A DNA stretch of 28,993 nucleotides from an uncultured bacterium (GTDB lineage Bacteria > Actinomycetota > Aquicultoria > SKW223 > CALKMS01). Made by a program: the position numbers and the translations under genes. The notes under the pieces are model-generated. The model was not told the origin of the DNA and did no database searches. It saw nothing but the letters and a program-made list of their open reading frames with translations. The stretch spans positions 1 to 28,993 of the forward strand of contig CALKMS010000029.1 in the NCBI GenBank assembly GCA_938091145.1. The letters are read 5' to 3'. Shown in pieces: positions 1 to 8,586 of this stretch. Each line of letters starts with the position of its first letter. Position 1 is the stretch's first letter.

Positions 1-36
1 ATAAAGTTTTAAACAGGATTAGGCTGGGAAAAAACA

Positions 37-795
37 ATGTCGCTTCTCCGAGTAGAAAAACTTAGTAAAAGCTTTGATGGTTTAAAAGCTTTAAAAGAAG
101 TCTCCTTCATTGTGGCCCGAGATCAAATTAAAGCCATTATCGGACCAAATGGCGCAGGAAAAACTACACTTTTTAATGTTCTAACCGGCGTACTAAAACC
201 CACTAGCGGAGAAGCTTTTTTTAAGAATCAGAAAATAACAGGGCTGAAAACTCATCAAATCGTTCGGCTGGGAATTGCTCGAACTTTTCAAACTCCCTTG
301 CTATTTGAAGAACTCACTGTTTTAGAAAATGTTATGCTCGCCGCCGGCTTAACCTTTAATCGCTCATGGCTTCCCTTTGGCTCGGTTCGACAAGAAGCTG
401 AGGAAAAAGCAAGAGAAACAGGACTTGAGCTACTTGCTTTTGTCAAGCTTAAATCAAAAGCCGATCTACCCGCCGGTCTCCTTACGGCTGGCGAAAGGAG
501 GCTTTTAGAAATAGCCCGAGCTTTAGCTTTAAAACCCACTTTAATAATGCTTGATGAACCAGCAGCCGGTTTGACGCCAGCAGAAAGAGATAACCTTAAG
601 GAACTACTTTACGAGATTAAAAGCCGAGGGGCAACTATTTTATTAGTTGAACACGATATGGGTTTGGTTATGGAAATTTGTGATGAAGTTTTGGTCCTTG
701 ACGAAGGGGAAAAAATCGCTGAAGGACCGCCCCTCCTTATTCAAGAAGACGAACAGGTTATCGAAGCTTATTTAGGTGGAGAGCTTGATGCTTAA
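37..795 (+). CDS. livG: Branched-chain amino-acid-type ABC transporter ATP-binding protein (LivG family)
   Basis: This is an ATPase subunit that would power uptake of branched-chain amino acids or related carboxylates at the cytoplasmic membrane. Visible motifs are a Walker A GPNGAGKTT (residues 36-44), a Q-loop in ARTFQTP (about 81-87), a signature region LLTAGERRLLEIARAL (about 148-163), Walker B LIMLDEP (169-175) and an H-loop in LLVEHDMGLV. The 252 aa length and the LivG-type insert between Q-loop and signature fit the family. The signature reads LTAGE rather than the canonical LSGGQ, a deviation compatible with this family. The ATG at 37 has only a weak ribosome site. The stop overlaps livF by 8 bp, so the two are co-translated. 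The permeases and binding protein would lie to the left, outside the window. Family assignment is firm; the substrate is inference. Confidence 0.93.
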   Translation: MSLLRVEKLSKSFDGLKALKEVSFIVARDQIKAIIGPNGAGKTTLFNVLTGVLKPTSGEAFFKNQKITGLKTHQIVRLGIARTFQTPLLFEELTVLENVMLAAGLTFNRSWLPFGSVRQEAEEKARETGLELLAFVKLKSKADLPAGLLTAGERRLLEIARALALKPTLIMLDEPAAGLTPAERDNLKELLYEIKSRGATILLVEHDMGLVMEICDEVLVLDEGEKIAEGPPLLIQEDEQVIEAYLGGELDA

Positions 796-1519
796 AGTTG
801 AGAACTTATGCTCATTTTACCAAGAATTACAAGTGCTTTACAATGTTTCTTTTGAAGTCAAGGAAGGGGAACTGGTGACCATCATCGGACCTAATGGAGC
901 GGGGAAAACCACTGCTCTAAAATCAATTGTCGGGTTGGTAAAAAAGAAAGGCCAGGTCCTTTTTGACAATAAAGATATCTCCAGACTTCCTTGCCATTCA
1001 ATAATCAAACTCGGATTGGCATTAGTTCCTGAAGGACGGCATGTTTTCCCCTATCTAACTGTCAAAGAGAACTTAGATTTAGGCGCTTTTATCCTTTTGC
1101 GTGCCCGAAGAAAAAAAGAGTACAAGGAAAACTTGGAGTTTGTATTTAGTCTCTTCCCAATTCTTAAAGAAAGGCTTAATCAGCCTGCTCAGACCATGAG
1201 CGGAGGTGAACAGCAAATGTTAGCTATTGGGCGGGCTCTCATGTCATCTCCACGAATCATCCTCCTAGACGAACCATCAATGGGTCTGGCTCCCAAAGTG
1301 GTAAAAGAAATTTTTAAAGTTTTGAAAAAACTGAAAGAAGATGGCAAAACAATCTTAATTGTTGAGCAAAACGCAAGGCTCGTCCTTTCGCTGGCTGATC
1401 GAGGTTATCTTTTTCAAGCCGGTCAAGTAGTTCTCAGCGGCTCAACTGACCAGCTAAAAACCGACGACGTTGTCAAAAAAGCATATTTCGGAAAGGAGGT
1501 TAGGCTATGGAAAACCTAA
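788..1519 (+). CDS. livF: Branched-chain amino-acid-type ABC transporter ATP-binding protein (LivF family)
   Basis: This is the second ATPase of the Liv-type importer, expected to pair with LivG. Walker A GPNGAGKTT, a canonical signature MSGGEQQMLAIGRAL and Walker B IILLDEPSMGLAP are all present, with the short LivF-type C-terminus. I chose the ATG at 788 (243 aa) because GGAG lies 6 bp before it and the family usually begins MLKVENL. An in-frame GTG at 776 would add four residues and has no better ribosome site. The start overlaps livG by 8 bp and the 3' end overlaps the ligase gene by 13 bp, so the three genes form one coupled plus-strand operon. Substrate specificity cannot be read from the ATPases. 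The neighbouring aryl-acid CoA ligase suggests amino acids or aromatic acids derived from them. Confidence 0.93.
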   Translation: MLKVENLCSFYQELQVLYNVSFEVKEGELVTIIGPNGAGKTTALKSIVGLVKKKGQVLFDNKDISRLPCHSIIKLGLALVPEGRHVFPYLTVKENLDLGAFILLRARRKKEYKENLEFVFSLFPILKERLNQPAQTMSGGEQQMLAIGRALMSSPRIILLDEPSMGLAPKVVKEIFKVLKKLKEDGKTILIVEQNARLVLSLADRGYLFQAGQVVLSGSTDQLKTDDVVKKAYFGKEVRLWKT

Positions 1520-2814
1520 TCTGGAACCCCGAATATGAGTGTCTAAAACGAGAGGAACTCAAAGAACTGCAAAAAAAGAGGCTCCAATGGAGCTTGAGAT
1601 GGGCTTACGAGCGAGTTCCTTTCTACCGCCGTCGCTTTGACGAATTAAGAATCCGACCTGAAGACATTAAAAACTTTAACGACCTAAAAATTCTTCCCTT
1701 CACTACAAAAGATGACTTGAGAGACAACTACCCTTACGGTTTGTTTGCCCTTAATATGGAGCAAGTGGTGAGAATTCATGGCTCTTCAGGTACAACGGGA
1801 AAACCAATTGTTGTAGGTTACTCTCGCGGAGATTTAAGCACCTGGTCAGAACTAGTAGCAAGAATTGCCACCGCTGGCGGAGTCCAACCCAAGGACATTT
1901 GCCAAATAGCTTTTGCCTACGGACTTTTCACCGGAGGATTTGGTCTTCATCAAGGACTGGAAAGAATTGGAGCCACCGTCATTCCTGCCTCGGCCGGCAT
2001 GACCGAAAGACAAGTTCAGTTAATGGCTGACTTTGGAACAACTGTTTTGGTTTGCACCCCTTCTTATGCTCTCCACATTGCTGAAGTCGGAGAGAAAATG
2101 GGAGTTGACTTCCACCAACTTCCTCTAAGAGTAGGACTTTTTGGAGCTGAACCTTGGTCAGAAAATATGAGAGCCGAAATTGAGAGAAGATTGGGAATAA
2201 TCGCCACTGACAATTACGGCTTGACAGAGATTATTGGACCTGGCGTAGCCGGAGAATGCCTTCATAAAAACGGACTTCACATCAATGAAGACCATTTCTT
2301 AGTTGAAGTAATAAACCCAGAAACTGAAGAGACTTTACCGCCCGGGGAGGTAGGTGAATTAGTTTTTACCTCTCTAACCAAAGAAGCCTTTCCAGTAATT
2401 AGGTTCCGCACTCGAGATCTATCCCGCTTAATTGAAGAACCATGCCCTTGTGGCCGAACATTGGCCAGAATGGAACGAGTAAGGGGACGAACTGATGACA
2501 TGCTCATAATTCGGGGAGTAAATGTTTTTCCTTCTCAAATTGAACATGCTTTAATGGAAGTCGAAGGTGTGGAACCTCACTACCAAATAATTGTTGACAG
2601 AGTTGGTGCCTTAGACAATTTGGAAATAATGGTAGAAGTCTCAGAAGAAGTCTTTCCTGACGCTATGCGTAAACTGGTAGAGTTCGAGAAAAAAATTGAA
2701 AACAAACTTGAGCAAATCCTCGGTTTGCGAGCTAAAATTAAACTTGTTGAACCCAAAACAATTGAAAGGACTAGTGGCAAAGCTAAAAGAGTGATTGACA
2801 AACGAGTTTTGTAG
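1507..2814 (+). CDS. paaK: Phenylacetate-CoA ligase family protein (PaaK-like)
   Basis: This AMP-forming acyl/aryl-CoA ligase would activate an aromatic or related acid to its CoA thioester in the cytoplasm. The P-loop-like SSGTTGKP (93-100), the DNYGLTE adenylate motif (235-241), the ATP-ribose region around RTRDLSR (301-307), the hinge region RGRTDDMLIIRGVNVFPSQ (326-344) and the likely catalytic lysine K425 in RTSGKAKR are all visible. Cys251, Cys313 and Cys315 lie at positions often conserved in this family. The 435 aa length is typical. A strong AAAGGAGGT at 1492-1500 sits 6 bp before the ATG, inside the end of livF. In amino-acid-fermenting anaerobes such ligases often sit with Liv transporters and indolepyruvate:ferredoxin oxidoreductases, so degradation or salvage of aromatic amino acids is possible. 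The true acyl substrate is unknown, so the symbol marks the family only. Confidence 0.88.
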   Translation: MENLIWNPEYECLKREELKELQKKRLQWSLRWAYERVPFYRRRFDELRIRPEDIKNFNDLKILPFTTKDDLRDNYPYGLFALNMEQVVRIHGSSGTTGKPIVVGYSRGDLSTWSELVARIATAGGVQPKDICQIAFAYGLFTGGFGLHQGLERIGATVIPASAGMTERQVQLMADFGTTVLVCTPSYALHIAEVGEKMGVDFHQLPLRVGLFGAEPWSENMRAEIERRLGIIATDNYGLTEIIGPGVAGECLHKNGLHINEDHFLVEVINPETEETLPPGEVGELVFTSLTKEAFPVIRFRTRDLSRLIEEPCPCGRTLARMERVRGRTDDMLIIRGVNVFPSQIEHALMEVEGVEPHYQIIVDRVGALDNLEIMVEVSEEVFPDAMRKLVEFEKKIENKLEQILGLRAKIKLVEPKTIERTSGKAKRVIDKRVL

Positions 2815-2875
2815 CTTGTCTTAATCATCCTAATTCTATAAAAGCTGAAAAAATAAATTGAAAGGTGGCAAAAAA

Positions 2876-5557
2876 CTAATGGCCTTTCATTAACCGAACA
2901 GCCACGGATTTAAGCTGAGGAATTCCTGATTTTTGATCGACATCTCCACCGGTCAAAATGTTAACTGGCAACTCAGGAGAGTGAAAAGTGGTAAAAAGAA
3001 CACCATCAGGAACAGAAAAAGAAAACTTTATTGTTGCCTCGAGCTTTCCATGACGGCTTTCAACCCAAACTTTTTCTCCTTCTTTGAATCCAAGTTTAAA
3101 AGCATCATCAGGATTAATTAAAAGAAATCCAGGGTTGCTAATTGTCTTTAAATGGGTCCGACCGCTCATAGTTGAGCCATGGAAGTGGTGAAGCATTCGA
3201 CCAATAATTAAAACAAAAGGATAGTTTTTGTCCGGCGCCTCCGATGTTGGTAAATAAGAAACTGGCCAAAAAAGGCCTTTCCCCCGAACAAAACCTTCCC
3301 GGTGCAAAAACGGAGTACCAGGATGCTCGACAGAAGGACAAGGCCATTGAAGACCGTAGCCTCCAAGCCGGCCGTATTTTATTCCTCCGTACTGCGGGAC
3401 GCAAAGATTAATTTCTTCCATTATTTCTTTGGGTTCTTTATAGTCAAAACCTGAAGCCCCAAGCTTTCTAGCTAACTCAACAATTATTTTCCAGTCTTCT
3501 TTTGCTTCCCCTGGCGGATCCAGAGCCCTATTAACTTTCAAAACCCTTCTTTCGGTGTTTGTAAAGGTGCCTTCCTTTTCGGCAAAAGAGGCTGCTGGAA
3601 GGACAACATCGGCTAGCTCAGCTGTTTCAGTAAGAAAAATATCTTGAACAACCAAAAAATCAATTTTCTCGAGAGCCTCCTTTACGTGTTTTAAAAATGG
3701 GTCAGTCACCATCGGGTTCTCCCCCATAATAAACATCGCTCTTATCCTCTTATCTTTAGCCGCTTCCATCATTTTAACGACGCTTAAGCCAGGCTCTGTT
3801 GATAAAGTCACTTTCCAGAAGCTTTCAAACTTCTTTTGCCCATCACCGCCAACCTTAACATAACCAGGCAGCAAATCGGGGAGGGCTCCCATATCACAGG
3901 CACCCTGAACATTGTTTTGACCTCGCAAAGGCGAAAGTCCTGCGCCCGGTTTACCTATATTACCGGTTAGCATCGCTAGGTTGGCTAATGAAAGAACATT
4001 ATCAGTCCCTCTGAGATGCTGGGTTATGCCCATAGCATAGGCAATAACCACTCTATCAGCTCTTCCTAAGACTTTTGCTGCCTCCACTAGTGTTTCCTTT
4101 TTAACGCCAGTAATTTGAGCCACGTTATCCGGTGTATAATCATCTATCAGCTTTACATACTCCTCAAAACCTTCAGTTCTCTCTTTAATAAATTTCCAGT
4201 CGCAAAGGTTTTCCTTGTAAATCACATGCGCTATCCCATTAATTAGCGCAATATCGGTCCCCGGCCGGAATTTAAGCCAGATATCAGCATACTTGGTAAG
4301 CTCAATTTTTCTTGGATCAGCAACTATTAAAGTAGCGCCATTTTTTTTGGCCTTCTTTATTGCCAAACCAGCAATAGGATGGTTTTCGGTAGTGTTTGAG
4401 CCGATCACAAAAATAGCATCAGCAATTTCGAAATCAGAAAAAGAGTTAGTCATTGCTCCACTTCCAAAAACTGTGGCGAGACCCGCCACCGTAGGTGCAT
4501 GTCACAAACGAGCACAATGGTCTATATTATTAGTTCCGAAAACCACCCGTGCCAATTTCTGTAAAAGATAGTTTTCTTCGTTAGTGCACTTAGCCGAAGC
4601 TATGAAAGCTATGGATTCGGAACCGAACTTTTCCTTGGTAAATTTGAGTTTCTCCGCCACCAGAGCCAAAGCTTCATCCCAGCTAGCTTTTACGAACTTC
4701 CCTTTCTTTTTAATTAACGGTGTTTTAAGCCTATCCGGATGGTTCACAAACTCCCAACCAAAGCGGCCTTTAGCGCAAAGATTGCCTCGATTATGAGTTT
4801 CATAATCAGACTCTACGCCAACTACCTGGTTATCTTTTACCTTTAAAACAATCTGACAACCGCAACCACAGTAAGGACAGGTAGTCATAACCCCCTTCGA
4901 TTCCCAGCTGCGAGCCTTTCCCATCTCCAAGCGGGAAACCAAAGCTCCCGTTGGACATGTTGAAACACACTGGCCACAAAACTCGCAGTTTTTTAATGAC
5001 AATGGCTCATCGAAAGCAGTAGCAATTATCGTTTGAAATCCCCGCCCAGCAAAAGTATAAGCATCAACTCCTTGAACTTCTGAACAAATGCGCACACATC
5101 GGCCACATAAAACACACTTTTCACGTTCGCGAAAGATTAAAGGATTATGATCTTCCAGTGGTGTATGCGGTTTTTCGCCTTGATAACTTGTCTTTCGCAA
5201 ACCATATTCATAAGCCAAATCCTGAAGAGTACAACGCCCACACGCTTCACAAGTCAAGCAATCCTCAGGATGGGTCGAAAGTAAAAGATCGATGATGGTC
5301 CGCCTTATTTCATAAAGCGTAATGGAGTCAGTTATGACTTCCATTCCATTTTTAACCGGTGTAGCACAAGCAGGTTGGAGCTTGCGCTCTCCTTTTATTT
5401 CCACCAAACAAAGGCGACAAGAACCATAGGGCTTCAGACGAGGTTCATAGCATAGATGAGGTATGCGAACCCCATTTTCCTTTGCTACTTCGAGCAAAAG
5501 TTTTCCTTCAACAGCTTCAATAACTTTTTCGTTAATCTTCAACTTAACTTTTTTCAT
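2876..5557 (-). CDS. fdhA: Selenocysteine-containing formate dehydrogenase catalytic subunit, read through UGA at 4502..4504
   Basis: This is the molybdopterin (Mo or W) enzyme interconverting CO2 and formate, first step of the methyl branch. The reading frame has one in-frame TGA at 4502..4504 (codon 352), exactly where the family carries its active-site Sec or Cys: NIDHCARL-U-HAPTVAGL. With read-through the product is 893 aa, normal for the clostridial type. In order: N-terminal 2Fe-2S (C36, C47, C50, C64), NuoG-type His-Cys cluster (H96, C100, C103, C109), two [4Fe-4S] ferredoxin sites (C148-C158 and C191-C201), then the bis-MGD domain with CPYCGCGC...C261 and a C-terminal dinucleotide-binding domain. 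ATG overlaps the CBS gene stop as TAATG. The NuoG-like front end and nearby NuoE/NuoF-like genes indicate an NAD(H)-linked complex, possibly also ferredoxin-linked. A conceptual translation that stops at TGA gives two false genes of 351 and about 537 aa. Confidence 0.95.
4473..4504 (-). promoter_or_regulatory. UGA selenocysteine codon plus bacterial SECIS hairpin in fdhA
   Basis: Reading the minus strand, UGA (4504-4502) is followed by 12 nt and then a perfect 6-bp stem, GUGGCG (4489-4484) pairing with CGCCAC (4478-4473), closing a 5-nt loop GGUCU (4483-4479). The spacing and the loop match the well-known E. coli fdhF SECIS, whose apical loop is also GGUCU and is the SelB contact. This hairpin should recruit SelB with Sec-tRNA so that UGA is read as selenocysteine. 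The stem lies fully within codons for TVAGLAT, so it is conserved as both RNA and protein. The pairing is seen directly; the function is inferred from the family and the E. coli parallel. Confidence 0.9.
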
Positions 5558-5994
5558 TAGACTTTTTTGCCCTCACCCCTTTTCACTCGAGCGCCAAGTT
5601 CCACCAAAACACAGTCAATATAGCTATCCACCAAAGCAGCTAAGTCTGAAACGGAGAGAATCCCGACTAATTTTCCTTCTTCCACCACTGGCAGGTATCG
5701 AATTTCTAGTTCTTCGAGGATTTTCGCCGCTTTAGTAAGCTTCATTTCTGGACTGACCGATATAACATTTTCTTCCATAAGTTCTTCAACTTTAACTTCA
5801 CTTGCCTTCCGGTCGCTTCTTCCCAAATAAAGTCCGAGCAACCTATCGGTTATTATTCCCACTACCTTTCCTTCCTTGTTGACAACTAAAAGTGAACCAA
5901 CTTTCGCTCGAGCCATTTTTTCCGCCGCTAACCGGGCTGTTTCTTGAAAGCCAATTGTCATCGGCTGTTTAGTCATTACATCTTTTACCTTCAT
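5557..5994 (-). CDS. Tandem CBS-domain protein, probable adenine-nucleotide sensor
   Basis: This is a stand-alone pair of CBS domains (about residues 5-60 and 70-130 of 145), with the typical opening VKDVMTKQPMTIGFQ and the repeated patterns VVNKEGKVVGIITDRLL and VVEEGKLVGILSVSDLA. There is no membrane segment, catalytic domain or DNA-binding domain. Such Bateman modules usually bind AMP, ATP or S-adenosylmethionine and regulate a partner. The gene lies between the NuoF-like gene (17 bp gap) and fdhA, whose ATG overlaps its TAA as TAATG, so it should be made in step with formate dehydrogenase. A GGGGGATG ribosome site precedes the ATG. Allosteric control of the formate dehydrogenase complex by energy charge is an inference from context; the domain call is firm. 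Confidence 0.85.
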   Translation of the reverse strand: MKVKDVMTKQPMTIGFQETARLAAEKMARAKVGSLLVVNKEGKVVGIITDRLLGLYLGRSDRKASEVKVEELMEENVISVSPEMKLTKAAKILEELEIRYLPVVEEGKLVGILSVSDLAALVDSYIDCVLVELGARVKRGEGKKV

Positions 5995-6011
5995 TCAAAA
6001 CATCCCCCAAT

Positions 6012-7781
6012 CTAAACCTTATAAATGGCATCAAACGGACAGTTAATTAAACATAATCCACATTTAACGCATTTTTCAACATCTATTCGATGGGGCTTTT
6101 TTTTCTCACCACTTATTGCTTTAACCACACAATGCTTTACGCAAATACCGCAACCAGTGCAAACTTTTTCGTTAATTACAAAAGTTGTTAGGCCAGTGCA
6201 AACACCCGCTGGGCACCTTTTTTCTTTAGCATGCATATCATATTCAGAGAAAAAGTATTTTAAAGTAGTTAAGACAGGATTGGGAGCTGTTTGACCCAGG
6301 CCACAAAGAGAAGCAGTTCTTACCACGTGGGCTAGTGCCTCCAATTTTGGAATTTCTTCGCTGCTCAGTTCACCTTCAGTCAACCTATTAAGCATTTCAA
6401 GCATTCTTTTAGTTCCAACTCGACAGGGAACACATTTTCCGCAAGACTCGCTTTGGATAAAAGTCAAAAAATAGCGAGCCAAGTCAACCATACAAGAGGT
6501 TTCATCCAAAACAATCATTCCACCCGAACCCATAATTGCCCCGGTTTCAGTTAAAGCACGGTACTCAACGGGGGTTTCCAAAAGTTTATCAGGCAAACAG
6601 CCACCCGAAGGACCACCAATCTGCACCGCTTTGAACTTCTTGTCTTCTTTTATCCCCCCACCAATATCAAAAATAATCTCCTTCAAAGAAGTCCCCATAG
6701 GAACCTCCACCAAACCCGTTTTTTTAACTCGCCCAGCTAGGGCAAAAACTTTAGTTCCTTTGCTATCTTCAGTCCCGATTGAAGCAAACTCTTCAGCACC
6801 GTGTAAAATAATCCAAGGAATATTAGCAAAAGTTTCCACATTATTAATGGATGTTGGCTTGCCCCAAAGGCCCCGATTAGCTGGAAAAGGTGGCCTCAAA
6901 CGTGGCATCCCTCTTTTGCCCTCAATGGAAGCAATAAGAGCTGTTTCTTCTCCACAAACAAAAGCTCCCGCCCCTTCTTTAATTTTTATCTTAAAAGAAA
7001 ATTTCGAACCCAAAATATTTTCCCCTAAAAAACCTTTTTTTTCCGCTTGCTTAAGAGCTTTCTCGATTCTTTTTACTGCTAATGGATATTCTGCCCGTAC
7101 ATAAATATATCCTTCGCTGGCTCCGACAGCATAACCAGCAATTATCATCCCCTCAACCACACTGTGGGGATCTCCTTCTAAAATACTTCGGTCCATAAAA
7201 GCGCCTGGATCTCCTTCATCGGCATTACAGATGATGTACTTGGTATCACCCGGGGCTGCTCGCGTTAATTTCCATTTAAGACCAGTAGGGAAACCTGCTC
7301 CCCCGCGACCTCTCAAGCCCGATTTTTCTACCTCAGTTAAAACTTTTTCCGGTTCCCAGGTAAGAACTCGCTCCAAACCTTTATATCCATTGCAAGCGAG
7401 GTACTCTTCGATATCTTCGGGGTCGATCAAGCCCACGTTCCTTAGGACAATCCGCTTTTGCCTAGTTATAAAATTATCACGATAGTTCTGACCATCAAAA
7501 ATTATTTTCTCTTCCGGAAAATAACCGTTTTTTATGTCTTCCCAAGCTCCCTTTAACTCAGAAGGTGAAATATCACCCAACACAACTCGTCCAAAACTAC
7601 CCTCAATGTTGATCAAAGGCTCCCGATAACACAAGCCGAGACAACCAACCTTTCCGACCTCAAAACCCTCCTTCTTGCCCAGTGACTCCAATTCTTGATA
7701 AACCTGAGAGGCACCGGCTGCTATTCCGCAGGTACCCAAACCTACTTTTACTTTCTTAATTTTAAGTTTTGTACCAGCCAA
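6012..7781 (-). CDS. NuoF/HydB-like NADH-binding flavoprotein subunit of the formate dehydrogenase complex
   Basis: This is the FMN- and NAD(H)-binding diaphorase subunit that would link FdhA to NAD. An N-terminal thioredoxin-like part retains C18, C47 and C51. The NuoF core follows, with the NADH/FMN glycine motif GRGGAGFPTGLKW (158-170) and NADEGDPGAFMDR (186-198). Next come an SLBB-like stretch, the N3-type cluster ESCGKCVPCRVGT and two C-terminal [4Fe-4S] ferredoxin motifs (CTGCGICVKHC and CVKCGLCLINC). N-terminal extension plus C-terminal ferredoxin is the HydB layout of bifurcating [FeFe]-hydrogenases rather than plain complex I NuoF (589 aa versus about 430-450). The start is TTG at 7781, supported by AGGGAG at 7793-7788 with 6-bp spacing; no in-frame ATG is near. 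No hydrogenase gene is present, so FdhA is the likely partner. Confidence 0.9.
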   Translation of the reverse strand: MAGTKLKIKKVKVGLGTCGIAAGASQVYQELESLGKKEGFEVGKVGCLGLCYREPLINIEGSFGRVVLGDISPSELKGAWEDIKNGYFPEEKIIFDGQNYRDNFITRQKRIVLRNVGLIDPEDIEEYLACNGYKGLERVLTWEPEKVLTEVEKSGLRGRGGAGFPTGLKWKLTRAAPGDTKYIICNADEGDPGAFMDRSILEGDPHSVVEGMIIAGYAVGASEGYIYVRAEYPLAVKRIEKALKQAEKKGFLGENILGSKFSFKIKIKEGAGAFVCGEETALIASIEGKRGMPRLRPPFPANRGLWGKPTSINNVETFANIPWIILHGAEEFASIGTEDSKGTKVFALAGRVKKTGLVEVPMGTSLKEIIFDIGGGIKEDKKFKAVQIGGPSGGCLPDKLLETPVEYRALTETGAIMGSGGMIVLDETSCMVDLARYFLTFIQSESCGKCVPCRVGTKRMLEMLNRLTEGELSSEEIPKLEALAHVVRTASLCGLGQTAPNPVLTTLKYFFSEYDMHAKEKRCPAGVCTGLTTFVINEKVCTGCGICVKHCVVKAISGEKKKPHRIDVEKCVKCGLCLINCPFDAIYKV

Positions 7782-7800
7782 TTATCTCTCCCTATTTTCC

Positions 7801-8583
7801 TTAAACTTCCAGAAAAGATCCGCTGTAAAGGACTTCGTTTCGCAATACTGAAGCCGTCTTTAAAGTTTTCATAAGTTCCGCATCCAGAGGATTGCAAATG
7901 GCAGCATCAAGACCGCAAGCCATTAACATTGAAAGAAAAACCCGATCAAGCCACTCCTTCACTCCAGGCGGAGCCGAGTTTGAAACGTTGGAAAGCCCCA
8001 CTAAAGTCATAGGAGGTGGGTCAGCCAGTTGTTTGAACATCCTGATCGACTCAAAAACCTCTAAAGCGTCCTTCTGAGCCACTGCCACAGGCAAAACTAA
8101 AGGATCGAGGTATAGATCCTCATTGGGAACATTGTATTCCATTGCCTTTGCCATTATTTCGGCAGCTACTGCTACTCTCTCATTGGCATCCCGTGGAATC
8201 CCTTCAGTTGACAAACAAAGCCCAATAATTTTAGCTTTGTACTTTCCGGCCAGAGCCATCATCTTTTCAAGTCTTTCCGGTTCGCCGGAGGCTGAGTTAA
8301 TAAAAGCTTTGCCTTTATGAACTCTTAAACCAGCTTCCATTGCTTCAGCGTTGGTAGTATCTAAACAAAGGGGGATATCAATTTCGCTCTGGATAGTTGT
8401 CACTAACCATTCCATAAGTTCAGGACCGCCTTTAGTTGCCGGACCGATATTTAAATCAAGATAGTTAGCCCCCGCTTTAACTTGAGCTTTAGCCATTTCC
8501 AAAATAGGTCCCGGGTCTCTTGCCTCCATAGCTTGACCTAACCTTTTGGACATTACATTGATTTTTTCGCCAATTACAATCAT
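7801..8583 (-). CDS. acsE: Methyltetrahydrofolate:corrinoid/iron-sulfur protein methyltransferase
   Basis: AcsE transfers the methyl group from 5-methyl-tetrahydrofolate to Co(I) of the AcsCD corrinoid protein, joining the methyl and carbonyl branches. The 260 aa pterin-binding TIM barrel matches the family length. Recognisable stretches are the start MIVIGEKINVMSKRLGQAM, the barrel motif ANYLDLNIGPA, LCLDTTNAEAMEAGL, the folate-binding GLSNVSNSAPP, which carries the conserved asparagine region, and CGLDAAICNPLD. The ATG follows an excellent AAGGAGGT that overlaps the end of the preceding NuoE-like gene (3-bp gap). It sits between the NuoE-like and NuoF-like subunits of a presumed single complex, an unusual interleaving. 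The general methyltransferase alternative (MtrH or MetH domain) is unlikely given the rest of the cluster. Confidence 0.95.
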   Translation of the reverse strand: MIVIGEKINVMSKRLGQAMEARDPGPILEMAKAQVKAGANYLDLNIGPATKGGPELMEWLVTTIQSEIDIPLCLDTTNAEAMEAGLRVHKGKAFINSASGEPERLEKMMALAGKYKAKIIGLCLSTEGIPRDANERVAVAAEIMAKAMEYNVPNEDLYLDPLVLPVAVAQKDALEVFESIRMFKQLADPPPMTLVGLSNVSNSAPPGVKEWLDRVFLSMLMACGLDAAICNPLDAELMKTLKTASVLRNEVLYSGSFLEV

Positions 8584-8586
8584 CTT

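Noticed and set aside
2815..2875. Bidirectional terminator between the two convergent operons
   Set aside because: Only weak pairings (AGCTT/AAGCT with a long loop, AAAGG/CCTTT) are visible and no stem is followed by a proper U-run, so I do not call a terminator.
2876..5557. fdhA as two separate genes or a nonsense-mutated pseudogene
   Set aside because: The stop is UGA at the exact active-site Sec position, the frame resumes at once with conserved sequence, and a bSECIS hairpin follows. Read-through gives a normal full-length enzyme.
6631..7104. Plus-strand ORF of 157 codons inside the NuoF-like gene, and similar antisense ORFs (for example 12445..12822, 18087..18566, 18903..19322)
   Set aside because: They lie wholly antisense to well-conserved genes, lack recognisable motifs, and their composition mirrors the complement of the real coding frame.
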